Below, piece by piece: positions 23,336 through 31,186 of a DNA stretch of 64,000 nt. Position numbers and translations under genes: made by a program. The notes beneath the pieces are model-generated. The model was not told where the DNA came from. It made no database searches and worked only from the letters and a program-made list of their open reading frames with translations. The stretch is from Mycobacterium uberis (GTDB lineage: Bacteria; Actinomycetota; Actinomycetes; Mycobacteriales; Mycobacteriaceae). The DNA lies in assembly GCF_003408705.1 (NCBI RefSeq), contig NZ_QAYL01000001.1:124001-188000 (forward strand). Direction: 5' to 3'. Each line of letters begins with the position of its first letter. The stretch's first letter is position 1.

Positions 23336-24031
23336 TCAGTTCAGCGAGTCCCTACCCGATGCCACAGCGTCGGTCACCAAAGTGGCATCAAGTTGGGGTG
23401 GGTGGGAGTAGAATGGGGGCGTCAGAGCTCCCCACCGTACACAGCTCCACCGACCGTCGGTGATGGGTGCTAACACCACCGACTCCGCATTATTCACATG
23501 GTTGTCCAGCGCAAAGTTGCCGTCCACCCCGGCCAGTACTGCAGAGGCGAGCCGGATTGCTGCGTCGTGGCTGACGACGACGATGTCTCCGCTCCAGTCG
23601 TCGTCGTCCAAATAGCGCATGCGTAGGTCGACCAGTACCGGCAGATAGCGGCCCAACACGTCGTTGGCGGTCTCGCCTCCAGGCAATGGCACATTGAGCT
23701 CGCCGCAATGCCAACGGTCGTAGATGGCATTAAATTCAGCTATCGCGTCGTCATCGTTGCGGTTTTCGAGCTCCCCGACCTGAACTTCGTGAATGCCGGC
23801 AACCTCGCGAGTTGGCATATCGAATTCGGTGCCGATCACCGCGGCCGTCTCCGAGGCCCGGATGGCCACTGAGTGCACAAGCAATGCTGGCCGCGCAACC
23901 ACCTGAGCGAACATACGGGCCTGATCACGACCCAACGGCGTCAGCGCTGCCCCCGGCGGCCGTGTGTCCAACCTACGCTCAACATTGCCATAAGACTGAC
24001 CATGTCGCATCAGCACTAAACGACCGCTCAT
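23336..24031 (-). CDS. Histidine phosphatase (phosphoglycerate mutase-like) family protein (Rv3837c homologue)
   Basis: 231 residues. The N-terminal LVLMRHGQSYGN is the RHG motif with the catalytic histidine, and the second histidine sits in VVVSHDAAIRLA. IRASETAAVIG and PGGETANDVLGRYLPVL are the other family blocks. It is probably a broad phosphatase rather than a true glycolytic mutase. Its start ATG at 24031 overlaps the pheA stop by four bases (ATGA), so the two are likely co-translated, although a link to aromatic amino acid synthesis is only inferred. Confidence 0.9.
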   Translation of the reverse strand: MSGRLVLMRHGQSYGNVERRLDTRPPGAALTPLGRDQARMFAQVVARPALLVHSVAIRASETAAVIGTEFDMPTREVAGIHEVQVGELENRNDDDAIAEFNAIYDRWHCGELNVPLPGGETANDVLGRYLPVLVDLRMRYLDDDDWSGDIVVVSHDAAIRLASAVLAGVDGNFALDNHVNNAESVVLAPITDGRWSCVRWGALTPPFYSHPPQLDATLVTDAVASGRDSLN

Positions 24032-25005
24032 GGCTGCCTCCCCCTTGGCTCAGCAGCCCAATCTAGTTTGCCTGCCCACAACCCGGCCAACAAGAGCGAA
24101 ACTTGGTCCGCCGGCAGCGGCGTTAGCGTCACTGGGCCAGTGGACAAGCTTGCCGGCCAGGAGCCAAGGTAACGCACATCCGCACAACGACGATCTAGCG
24201 CCTTGAGTGCTTCGGCGATGACACCATCATCGATGTGTCCGATGCAGTCCACAAAGAACAAGTAGGTGCCAAGTTCGGTCCGGGTCGGCCGAGATTCGAT
24301 TCGGGTGAGGTCGATGCCGCGAATGCCAAATTCGGCAAGTGCGGCCACCAACGCGCCGGGCGCGTTATCTATGCGCAGTACCGCCGATGTGCGATCAGTC
24401 CCAGTGCGCGGCAGGGGTGGCCCCGGTAGGCCGACCAGGACGAAGCGGGTGCGGGCGTTGGGTTCGTCGACGATGCCATCGGCTAGAGCCGCCAACCCCC
24501 AGTGGGTGGCGGCCAACGGCGAGGTCACTGCAGCGTCGACTTGGCCGTCGGCAACTTGCCGGGCTGCGTCGGCATTGGAATATGCCGGTCGCAATTCAGC
24601 GCCGGACAGATGAGCAGCGAGCCATTGCCGCACCTGTGCCGCCGCTACCGGGAAAGCCGCCAACGTGCGTACGTCGGCGGCGTTGATGCCAGGTTTGACA
24701 ACGATGCTGAACGCCACATCCAACGTTGTCTCAGCGAACACTTGCAACGGCGAACCGGTGGCCAAGCTGTCCAAGGTGGGCACCACCGACCCGTCGATGG
24801 AGTTCTCAATAGGTACACACGCGTAATCGGCAACGCCGCTACGGACAGCGTCTAGCGCGGCGGGCGTACTCTCAATCGACAACAATCGCAAGCCATCCGA
24901 TTCGCAGTCGGGAACCAGGCCGGCAGCCATCATCCGGAGCAGCGCTACCTCGGTGAAGGTTCCTTTAGGACCGAGGTAAGCAATACGGGCCACACCCATA
25001 ACCAT
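24028..25005 (-). CDS. pheA: Prephenate dehydratase
   Basis: 325 residues. It converts prephenate to phenylpyruvate in phenylalanine synthesis. The catalytic periplasmic-binding-protein-like domain begins RIAYLGPKGTFTE and contains VPIENSIDGSVVPTLD and the TSPLAA-containing second lobe. The C-terminal ACT domain has GIDLTRIESRPTRTELGTYLFFVD, with the ESRP motif that binds phenylalanine for feedback control. Start choice between ATG 25005 and a GTG four codons later is open. It reads away from the Rv3839 remnant. Confidence 0.95.
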   Translation of the reverse strand: MVMGVARIAYLGPKGTFTEVALLRMMAAGLVPDCESDGLRLLSIESTPAALDAVRSGVADYACVPIENSIDGSVVPTLDSLATGSPLQVFAETTLDVAFSIVVKPGINAADVRTLAAFPVAAAQVRQWLAAHLSGAELRPAYSNADAARQVADGQVDAAVTSPLAATHWGLAALADGIVDEPNARTRFVLVGLPGPPLPRTGTDRTSAVLRIDNAPGALVAALAEFGIRGIDLTRIESRPTRTELGTYLFFVDCIGHIDDGVIAEALKALDRRCADVRYLGSWPASLSTGPVTLTPLPADQVSLLLAGLWAGKLDWAAEPRGRQP

Positions 25006-25053
25006 AGCGGCGCTAACTCGACCAACCTTCCTTGTGACACCTCATGATCTAAA

Positions 25054-25072
25054 TTAACTGAGGCTTACCTGA
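25054..25072. promoter_or_regulatory. IdeR-like iron box upstream of the Rv3839 remnant
   Basis: TTAACTGAGGCTTACCTGA matches the IdeR consensus as I recall it (TWAGGTWAGSCTWACCTWA) at 15 of 19 positions. In M. tuberculosis Rv3839 is IdeR-repressed, and this box sits in the same place, about 9 bases before the first ATG of the now broken gene. It may still act on the LytR-CpsA-Psr gene downstream. Confidence 0.65.
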
Positions 25073-25080
25073 ATTAAAAG

Positions 25081-25470
25081 ATGGTGATGGTTCCGATGAT
25101 TAGTCCAGCATCAACAACAGCCGAACGTATTCATAACACCTGCGCACTAGCCGGTAGCGCACTTTTGACCGTCACGAACGAAAATCCGACAGCTACCACA
25201 GTCCACCACTTCCTGCACGACGGATCCTTCGTGATAGCAGTTACAGCTAATCAAACCCGGCCGCGGGACGCGATTTCCAAAAGTAAGGCACTGCTAAAGC
25301 TGACCGACTATGCGCCACTTCCCGTGCGCGAACCAGTCTGATCACTGGTGTGGGTCCGAGGCCGCCTCCAGCACGCCCCTTCAGCCGCCATGACCGGGCT
25401 GAACTAGACCATCCGGGTATTATTGGGTTGCTCGTTTCGCAACGGACTATGGGTCCAACGATAACCGGTA
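25081..25470 (+). pseudogene. Rv3839-like conserved protein remnant
   Basis: The frame opens at 25081 and reads TTAERIHNTCALAGSALLTV, TVHHFLHDGSFVIAV and LLKLTDYAPLPVREPV before a TGA at 25339. Translation past the stop continues as SLVWVRGRLQHAP in the same frame, so the stop is a nonsense change inside a longer gene (Rv3839 is about 258 residues), and further downstream the similarity fades. The family resembles proteins of the heme-utilisation/pyridoxamine-oxidase-like type. No complete product is expected. Confidence 0.72.
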
Positions 25471-25530
25471 CTTGACCAGTTGGACACAAAGTTACTGGGC
25501 AGCGGGTCCAAAACCACTTAAGTTATCCGG

Positions 25531-26712
25531 GTGAACGGCAACCGATCACCGAATATTCGACGGTTTCGAAGACCGCTCTCGCCGCCAGAAGCCGGTCTGG
25601 AGCCTTCGCAGGTGATTCGCCGCGAAACCAGTACACCGGTGGGCAATCAGGCCATGCCGCTACACCGGCACCGTCGTCCGTCAAGCCGATCACGGCCACC
25701 GGCACCCCCGCCTCGACCGATCGCCCCAAAAACACGCCGCAAACACCGTATACGCCGCTGGAGCCGGATCATCGCGCTCATGGTGCTGATCAGTCCGCTG
25801 TTCGTCTCCGGCGGCGTTGTTGCCGGAGCTCTTTGGTTCGATACATCACTGCACCGTGAGCCGATACTGACAGACTATCCCAACCGTCCAGCCGCCGGCC
25901 GTGGCTCCAACTGGCTGCTCGTCGGTTCGGATAGTCGCCAAGGCCTGACCATTGAGCAACAGAAAGATCTAACCACCGGCGGTGACATCGGCAATGGCCG
26001 CACTGACACAATCCTGCTAGTACACATACCAAGATTGGGATCAAATAGGCGAGCGACGATGGTGTCGATACCACGCGACTCGTATGTGTCGATCCCGGAC
26101 CACGGCCACGACAAAATCAATGCCGCATTTGCGATAGGCGGGGGCCTCCTCCTGACCCAGACACTGGAACAGGTTACCGGACTGCGCTTGGACCACTACG
26201 CCGAGATCGGCTTCAGCGGCTTCGCCAGTCTTGTCAACGCGCTCGGAGGCACCACCGTGTGCCTGGCCGCACCGGTTACCGACCCGTTGGCCGGCCTCGA
26301 TCTGCCAGCTGGCTGCCAGCAACTGGGCGGCCGAAATGCGTTAGGCTACGTTAGAACCCGGGCTACACCGCGGGCAGATTTGGATCGGATGGTCAACCAA
26401 CGACAGTTCCTGTCGAGGCTGTTGAATCGTGCCACCAGCCCAGCGGTGTGGCTCAATCCGTGGTACTGGCATTCGGTACCGCGAGCTTCTGCCGACGCGC
26501 TTACCGTTGACCACGGCGATCATGTTTGGGATCTCGCCCAACTCGGCTGGATGCTGCGCGAATCCTCTACCACACTGACCGTGCCGATTGGTGAATTCAC
26601 CACCAACGATGCCGGCTCGGTGGTGGTGTGGAACCATGACGCGGCCCGCGAGTTATTCGACGCGCTGGCTTCCGATGCCCCCGTACCGACGTCCACAGTA
26701 GACAGGCCGTAA
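25531..26712 (+). CDS. LytR-CpsA-Psr (LCP) family cell-wall ligase, full length
   Basis: 393 residues from GTG 25531, with a basic, proline-rich N-terminus of about 80 residues, one membrane span (IALMVLISPLFVSGGVVAGALWF) and an outer LCP domain. LCP landmarks include WLLVGSDSRQG, GRTDTILLVHIP, TMVSIPRDSYVSIP, KINAAFAIGG, GFASLVNALGGTTVCL and LGYVRTRATPRADLDRMVNQRQFL, containing the Arg/Asp residues that bind polyprenyl pyrophosphate. Such proteins join arabinogalactan or other glycopolymers to peptidoglycan. In M. tuberculosis the gene at this place (Rv3840) is, as I recall, a fragment of about 137 residues. The locus is under an IdeR-like box and just before bfrB. Confidence 0.88.
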   Translation: MNGNRSPNIRRFRRPLSPPEAGLEPSQVIRRETSTPVGNQAMPLHRHRRPSSRSRPPAPPPRPIAPKTRRKHRIRRWSRIIALMVLISPLFVSGGVVAGALWFDTSLHREPILTDYPNRPAAGRGSNWLLVGSDSRQGLTIEQQKDLTTGGDIGNGRTDTILLVHIPRLGSNRRATMVSIPRDSYVSIPDHGHDKINAAFAIGGGLLLTQTLEQVTGLRLDHYAEIGFSGFASLVNALGGTTVCLAAPVTDPLAGLDLPAGCQQLGGRNALGYVRTRATPRADLDRMVNQRQFLSRLLNRATSPAVWLNPWYWHSVPRASADALTVDHGDHVWDLAQLGWMLRESSTTLTVPIGEFTTNDAGSVVVWNHDAARELFDALASDAPVPTSTVDRP

Positions 26713-26783
26713 TAGTAACCGGCGATCCACACCGATATCGGCATCACACCAAACACTTAACCCAAGAAATTAGCATATTTAAC

Positions 26784-26802
26784 GTAGCCTTGCTTTACCT
26801 GA
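26784..26802. promoter_or_regulatory. IdeR-like box 1 upstream of bfrB
   Basis: GTAGCCTTGCTTTACCTGA matches the recalled 19-base IdeR consensus at 13 positions. It lies 114-132 bases before the bfrB start, the arrangement of tandem boxes from which IdeR activates bfrB in M. tuberculosis. Confidence 0.55.
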
Positions 26803-26845
26803 GAAAACCTGTAATTGGGCAATTTTCTAGACTGCGCGGGAGTGG

Positions 26846-26864
26846 TTAGGAAAACCTTTCCTGA
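26846..26864. promoter_or_regulatory. IdeR-like box 2 upstream of bfrB
   Basis: TTAGGAAAACCTTTCCTGA matches the recalled IdeR consensus at 15 of 19 positions and is itself near-palindromic. It is centred about 60 bases before the bfrB start. Confidence 0.62.
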
Positions 26865-26915
26865 GTAAGTGATATCTTCGTTGCATACCATTTCTAACTG
26901 CGCTAGTATGCGCTC

Positions 26916-27470
26916 ATGGGTGATTATGATGGATCTATGACTAAGTTTCACGAATTATTACAAGAACAGGTTTCCAACGAATTCACGGCCGCGCAGCAAT
27001 ACCTAGCGATCGCGGTTTATTTCGATGGCGCCGACTTGCCGCAATTAGCGAAACACTTTTACAGCCAAGCGGTCGAAGAACGCAATCATGCGATGATGCT
27101 GGTACAGCATCTGCTCGATCGTGATATACACGTCAAAATACCCGGAGTGGAGACGGTACGCAATCGATTCGACAAGCCGCGCGACGCACTAGCGCTAGCG
27201 CTAGATCAGGAACGTGCGGTCACTGAGCAGATGAGTCGACTCGCTGCTGTGGCGCGCGACGAGACCGACTATTTAGGCGAACAGTTCATGCAGTGGTTCC
27301 TCCAAGAGCAGATCAAAGAGGTCGCCCTCATGACCACCCTAGTACGAGTCGCCGATCGCGCCGGAGCCAACCTGTTCGACCTCGAGAACTTCGTCGCCCG
27401 TGAGGTGGATTCGGCGTCAGCCAGCGTAACCACACCGAACGCTGCCGGTGGCCACCTGTCGCCGAACTAA
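26916..27470 (+). CDS. bfrB: Bacterioferritin/ferritin BfrB (iron storage)
   Basis: 184 residues (M. tuberculosis 181). A non-heme ferritin subunit that oxidises and stores iron in a 24-mer shell in the cytoplasm. The four-helix ferritin core shows QEQVSNEFTAAQQYLAIAVYF, AVEERNHAMMLVQHLLDRD and GEQFMQWFLQEQIKEVALM, holding the ferroxidase Glu/His ligands. The start at 26916 lacks a strong ribosome site. Two IdeR-like boxes precede it, which suggests induction when iron is plentiful. Confidence 0.96.
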   Translation: MGDYDGSMTKFHELLQEQVSNEFTAAQQYLAIAVYFDGADLPQLAKHFYSQAVEERNHAMMLVQHLLDRDIHVKIPGVETVRNRFDKPRDALALALDQERAVTEQMSRLAAVARDETDYLGEQFMQWFLQEQIKEVALMTTLVRVADRAGANLFDLENFVAREVDSASASVTTPNAAGGHLSPN

Positions 27471-27471
27471 C

Positions 27472-28035
27472 CGATGCGGCCGTTTTGCAACCACGTCTTC
27501 GTGTGACCCGGGTAGTGCATAGCAATCCGAGCTACACCGATATCGTGGCAAAAATCGATGTCATCGTAATCGTCCACGTTCCAGCAACACACCGCCCGGC
27601 CCTAGGCCCCAGCACGATCCATGAGTTGCAGATACTCCATTCAACGTTGACAACGAAGGCCCGACGGTAGTCGCCGCGCTGCTAGGAAAGTAACGGCTGA
27701 TCCTGTTAAGCAGCAGCGGTGCGATTCTCCAAATCCGCCAGACCACGACCGCCGAAAACGACATCACAACCGCGCGGGATCGGTTAGCGGGATGCGGGCG
27801 CGGCAACGCTGAAGCGATGCAGGAGCGCCCGTAGTTCGTTTTCCACCAGCGCGCCATACCGGACACCGGGTGTTTGGTCTCGACGAAGATCTTCACCGGT
27901 CGGCGCCAGTCCAGAACCAGCGAAACAAGGAGATGAAGTCATGGCAACAGAAATGTATTCTGGGAGAGTGGCCGGCATACCGCGGTAGTACACTACAAGT
28001 GGGTGCCCGGTAAGCAACTTGCTGGCCCATGTCAT
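27472..28035 (-). pseudogene. glpQ1: Glycerophosphodiester phosphodiesterase GlpQ1 remnant
   Basis: The minus strand from 28035 reads MTWASKLLTGHPLVVYYRG (the GHPFVVAHRG start of GlpQ1, with its catalytic His lost), then loses roughly 100 codons and resumes with VKIFVETKHPV (from about 27895), ENELRALLHRFSVAAPAS, then SRAVVMSFSA and, in another frame, DIDFCHDIGVA-like and MHYPGHTKTWLQNGRI-like text down to 27472. Stops, frameshifts and the internal deletion make it non-functional. It sits between bfrB and the Rv3843c homologue as in M. tuberculosis. Confidence 0.87.
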
Positions 28036-28040
28036 GACCA

Positions 28041-29090
28041 CTACACTGCTGCTTCTTGCCCTTCCAATTCAACTGGGTCTGCAGATGTACATACAACCGG
28101 GCGCTCTGAGACTACCATCACCCAGCGATGTGCGGACCGTTTGACTGGCTTGCGCTCGAATCCTTCAAAGACCCGGGCAACAACGGCAACCGACGTTGCA
28201 GCCAACAGGTATGCAAACACCATCGCAACAGTGTTGTTCGCGATGCCCTGAGCATCCTTAGCCCAGCTGGTAACGATAGCGACAACCGAAATGACGTAGC
28301 TAAAAACCCACACGATCCACCACACGACGATTGGCTTCTTCAGTCGAGTGTAGCGATTTTCCATCAGAGCCAGTTCGACGACGTACACCGGAGCCCACAG
28401 CAGATTGGCCGGCGGCAGTAGGCAACCCGTCCACAACTCCCGGGCAGAACGCTGCTCCTGTACGGCGTGATGTGCACATGCGGCCGCCCTCCGTGCGATA
28501 AGCCACCGGCTCAACACCCCAACACACGCCAGCGCCGCGGCGATCGCGGTCAAGCTAGCGACCACCCCAAACCAGTCCGAAGCAACCGCCACCCAGGAGT
28601 CCAGCAACATATTCCGGTTGATGGTCAGCAACACATACCGCACGACGTACACCAATGCTGAAAGGGCAAACACCAGCATTCCCACAAACAGGGTGATGCG
28701 CACCGTCGTTGACGACGGCCCTGATTTCACCGGTGCCTGCACCGAGGTGAGATGCGGGTCGACCCGGTCAGCGAGGCCCCAACGCGGCATTACGGCGTAA
28801 CGCGGGGTCGAGCCGCGGTGCCGGGGCTGACGTTTATCTGACGGTGCTGCGCCGGGGCGTACCGCTATCCATCGGAAGCCCGGCGGCAGGCGCGGCGGGG
28901 TGCGCTGCCACCAGGGAACCCCTGGCGTATTACCCGCCGGCAAGCGACTATTTATATAATTCCACTGCGGCACGGCCGCGAGCATCTCTGCCTGAGGCGC
29001 CATTAGAGCCCCATGACAACGGGGACAACAGTCACGTCGCCGTTCGCGAACGTTCCACCGAGTGCCGCATTGAGAGCACACCTGGATCAC
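28041..29090 (-). CDS. Zinc-ribbon and multi-span membrane protein (Rv3843c homologue, DUF4328-like)
   Basis: 349 residues from GTG 29090 (MIQVCSQCGTRWNVRERRRDCCPRCHG). The N-terminus is a zinc ribbon with CSQC and CPRC pairs. A proline/arginine linker follows and the C-terminal 220 residues have about four membrane spans (TLFVGMLVFALSALVYVV, VASLTAIAAALACVGV, IVVWWIVWVFSYVISVVAIV, VAMVFAYLLAATSVAVVA). The function is unknown. It is convergent with bfrB and is intact while glpQ1 beside it is broken. Confidence 0.85.
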   Translation of the reverse strand: MIQVCSQCGTRWNVRERRRDCCPRCHGALMAPQAEMLAAVPQWNYINSRLPAGNTPGVPWWQRTPPRLPPGFRWIAVRPGAAPSDKRQPRHRGSTPRYAVMPRWGLADRVDPHLTSVQAPVKSGPSSTTVRITLFVGMLVFALSALVYVVRYVLLTINRNMLLDSWVAVASDWFGVVASLTAIAAALACVGVLSRWLIARRAAACAHHAVQEQRSARELWTGCLLPPANLLWAPVYVVELALMENRYTRLKKPIVVWWIVWVFSYVISVVAIVTSWAKDAQGIANNTVAMVFAYLLAATSVAVVARVFEGFERKPVKRSAHRWVMVVSERPVVCTSADPVELEGQEAAV

Positions 29091-29471
29091 CGGACTAGCT
29101 TAATGGGAACCTACCCGGGTCACGCTCGCTTAGGAGCGGCTATTCACAGTTTCCACAAGTTATCCACAACAAGAAATTCCACCAGAAGCCCACTTTAGTC
29201 GGCACGCTGCATTCCTACTGTGGACCATATGGCCGTCACGGACGATACCAATTCACAGCCCCAGCCAGTCGCTCGAACAAAAGCAGTGTACTGTACTAGC
29301 CACCCGCCGACACGTCATCGATGACCCGGAAATGCATCCGTTCATAGCATAGCCGCCGACCACACTAGTTCAACGAGAGTCCGCAGCTCAATTGCCTCGC
29401 AGTGCATTGATTTCCGGGTGGGTTTTTCAAGCGGTGCCAAAGGCATTATGATCAAGATCACCACAGTTAGT
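29091..29471. other. Gene-free stretch between the Rv3843c homologue and the sodA upstream region
   Basis: About 380 bases. No protein family was readable in any frame and no insertion sequence ends were seen, although M. tuberculosis has a transposase gene (Rv3844) near here. Confidence 0.5.
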
Positions 29472-29487
29472 TGTGATACATCTCACT
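29472..29487. promoter_or_regulatory. CRP-like operator TGTGA-N6-TCACT
   Basis: TGTGATACATCTCACT fits the CRP-family palindrome (TGTGA, six bases, TCACA) at nine of ten defined positions. It lies 35 bases before a possible small membrane-peptide gene (29522) and about 340 bases before sodA. Mycobacterial CRP (Rv3676 type) uses this motif. Confidence 0.45.
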
Positions 29488-29521
29488 GTTCAGTGGTGAG
29501 TGTGCTGGCGAAGGGTGTTTG

Positions 29522-29677
29522 ATGATCACATCGTCGTTTGGCCCAAGCTCGACCGCCCCGGCGAATTCGTATTCAGGCTCGCCTGCGTGGAACCATTCCT
29601 ACAGCATTGCCGCACTACGAGCCGGACTCATTGCCCTGGCACTGCTGGCGATTCTCGCTCTCATCATTTTGTCTTGA
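29522..29677 (+). CDS. Possible 51-residue single-span membrane peptide
   Basis: ATG at 29522, GAAGGG eight bases upstream, TGA at 29675-29677. The first 30 residues are Ser/Ala/Pro-rich (MITSSFGPSSTAPANSYSGS at the N-terminus) and the last 22 form a clear membrane helix (LRAGLIALALLAILALIILS). This tail-anchored layout, the ribosome site and the CRP-like site upstream favour a real small gene. I do not recognise a named family. It might be the trace of Rv3845 or a new small protein. An overlapping longer frame (29500-29793) has no protein-like features. Confidence 0.45.
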   Translation: MITSSFGPSSTAPANSYSGSPAWNHSYSIAALRAGLIALALLAILALIILS

Positions 29678-29824
29678 ATTCACCCCACCGGGTACCCGAA
29701 GTAACTACTCATAGCGATCGTTCTTGCGGCGCGCGTGGTCATGGAGCAACGTTAACTACGCTAGGTCGCCGCACGACGAAGCTGTGCGGGTGAGCGTCAG
29801 ACGATCACCAACGAAAGGAACACT

Positions 29825-30430
29825 GTGACTGAATACACCCTACCTGATTTAGACTGGGACTACGCGGCGTTAGAACCACATATCTCCGGTGAGATCAATG
29901 AAATCCACCACACTAAGCACCACGCCGCCTACGTCAAAGGCGTTAATGATGCGCTTGCCAAACTGGATGAAGCACGTGCCAAAGACGATCACTCCGCGAT
30001 CTTCCTGAACGAGAAAAACTTGGCCTTTCATCTGGGCGGCCACGTCAATCACTCCATCTGGTGGAAGAACCTATCCCCGAACGGTGGCGACAAGCCGACC
30101 GACGAGTTCGCCGCAGCCATTGATGAGACATTTGGGTCGTTCGACAAATTCCGTGCTCAATTTAGCGCAGCCGCCAATGGCCTGCAGGGGTCAGGTTGGG
30201 CGGTACTCGGCTACGACACGCTCGGCGGTAAACTGCTGACATTCCAGCTGTATGACCAACAGGCCAATATTCCACTCGGCATCATTCCCCTGTTGCAGGT
30301 CGACATGTGGGAACATGCTTTCTACCTGCAATATAAAAATGTTAAGGCGGATTACGTCAAGGCGTTCTGGAACGTCGTCAACTGGGCGGATGTGCAGTCA
30401 CGTTACGCGGCCGCAACATCTAAGACATAA
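29825..30430 (+). CDS. sodA: Iron superoxide dismutase
   Basis: 201 residues from GTG 29825, with GAAAGGA upstream. It converts superoxide to peroxide and oxygen and in mycobacteria is abundant outside the cell despite having no signal peptide. Metal ligands are visible: the His in NEIHHTKHH, the His in [10 protein letters not shown], and Asp and His in [14 protein letters not shown]. The [14 protein letters not shown] block is present. The protein ends AAATSKT, about six residues earlier than M. tuberculosis, a minor tail change. A strong hairpin follows. Confidence 0.97.
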   Translation: MTEYTLPDLDWDYAALEPHISGEINEIHHTKHHAAYVKGVNDALAKLDEARAKDDHSAIFLNEKNLAFHLGGHVNHSIWWKNLSPNGGDKPTDEFAAAIDETFGSFDKFRAQFSAAANGLQGSGWAVLGYDTLGGKLLTFQLYDQQANIPLGIIPLLQVDMWEHAFYLQYKNVKADYVKAFWNVVNWADVQSRYAAATSKT

Positions 30431-30462
30431 AGGCTGATATTTGGCTGACCCCAATCTCAGTC

Positions 30463-30501
30463 AAGCTTGGGCGTCGCGCGATTCGCGCGACGCCCAAGCT
30501 T
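30463..30501 (+). terminator. Strong hairpin terminator after sodA
   Basis: A perfect 18-base inverted repeat (AAGCTTGGGCGTCGCGCG, 30463-30480, and its complement 30484-30501) with a three-base ATT loop, starting 32 bases after the sodA stop. Only a short T run follows, as is usual for mycobacterial hairpin terminators. Confidence 0.8.
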
Positions 30502-30652
30502 TTAGTGACCCTATTAATTCAGGTGCTGGGCAAACGCGAGAACAGGTTGTCGTGTCAAGTTGCACACCGCCGAAACAGAAGGCATGCTGAATTGTTCAGA
30601 ACCAGTGTAGTTACTCAGACGGAGGATTAAGCAAAGTCCGGCGGAGGGCGCG

Positions 30653-31186
30653 ATGGAAACTGGGTCAGATCTGCCTATCGGGGTTGCCCCCTTCCATTCT
30701 CGTGGTGCCCTGAAAGGGTTTGTAATCTCCGGGCGTTGGCCTGATTCAACAAAAGAATGGACCCAACTGTTGATGGTCGCAGTACGAATCGCATCATTAC
30801 CAGGACTGCTATCCACCACAACTGTCTTTGGTGCCCGCGAAGAGTTGCCTGACGAACCCGAACCGGGCACCGTCGGCCTGGTATTAGCCGAGGGCACAGT
30901 CTTCGGTGAATCAGCTATTCAGCCAGGATACTTCGCAAAACACCAACCGCATGCATTGCTAATACTACATCCGCCCTCAGAAACAATGCCATCATTGCCC
31001 GAATGCGCAGGGGCAGCGTCAGGATGCGTCTTACTGCCGGGCTTGCCATACCTAGGTTTAGAACATCGGGCGGCTTGGGTGGAGGCAGAAGCCGACGGCA
31101 CTGTCACTTCGATGGTTAGCCGCGTCGGCGTCGATCCAATCAGCCATCCCGACACGGCGATTCTAGCAATGTTGCTTGCTGCATAA
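30653..31186 (+). CDS. Conserved hypothetical protein (Rv3847 homologue)
   Basis: 177 residues, the length I recall for Rv3847. It starts METGSDLPIGVAPFHSRGAL and contains GALKGFVISGRWPDSTKEWTQLL, FGAREELPDEPEPGTVGLVLAEG, and LPGLPYLGLEHRAAWVEAE. No signal, membrane span or catalytic motif is apparent, so it is probably cytoplasmic. The function is unknown. It keeps its place after sodA. Confidence 0.82.
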   Translation: METGSDLPIGVAPFHSRGALKGFVISGRWPDSTKEWTQLLMVAVRIASLPGLLSTTTVFGAREELPDEPEPGTVGLVLAEGTVFGESAIQPGYFAKHQPHALLILHPPSETMPSLPECAGAASGCVLLPGLPYLGLEHRAAWVEAEADGTVTSMVSRVGVDPISHPDTAILAMLLAA

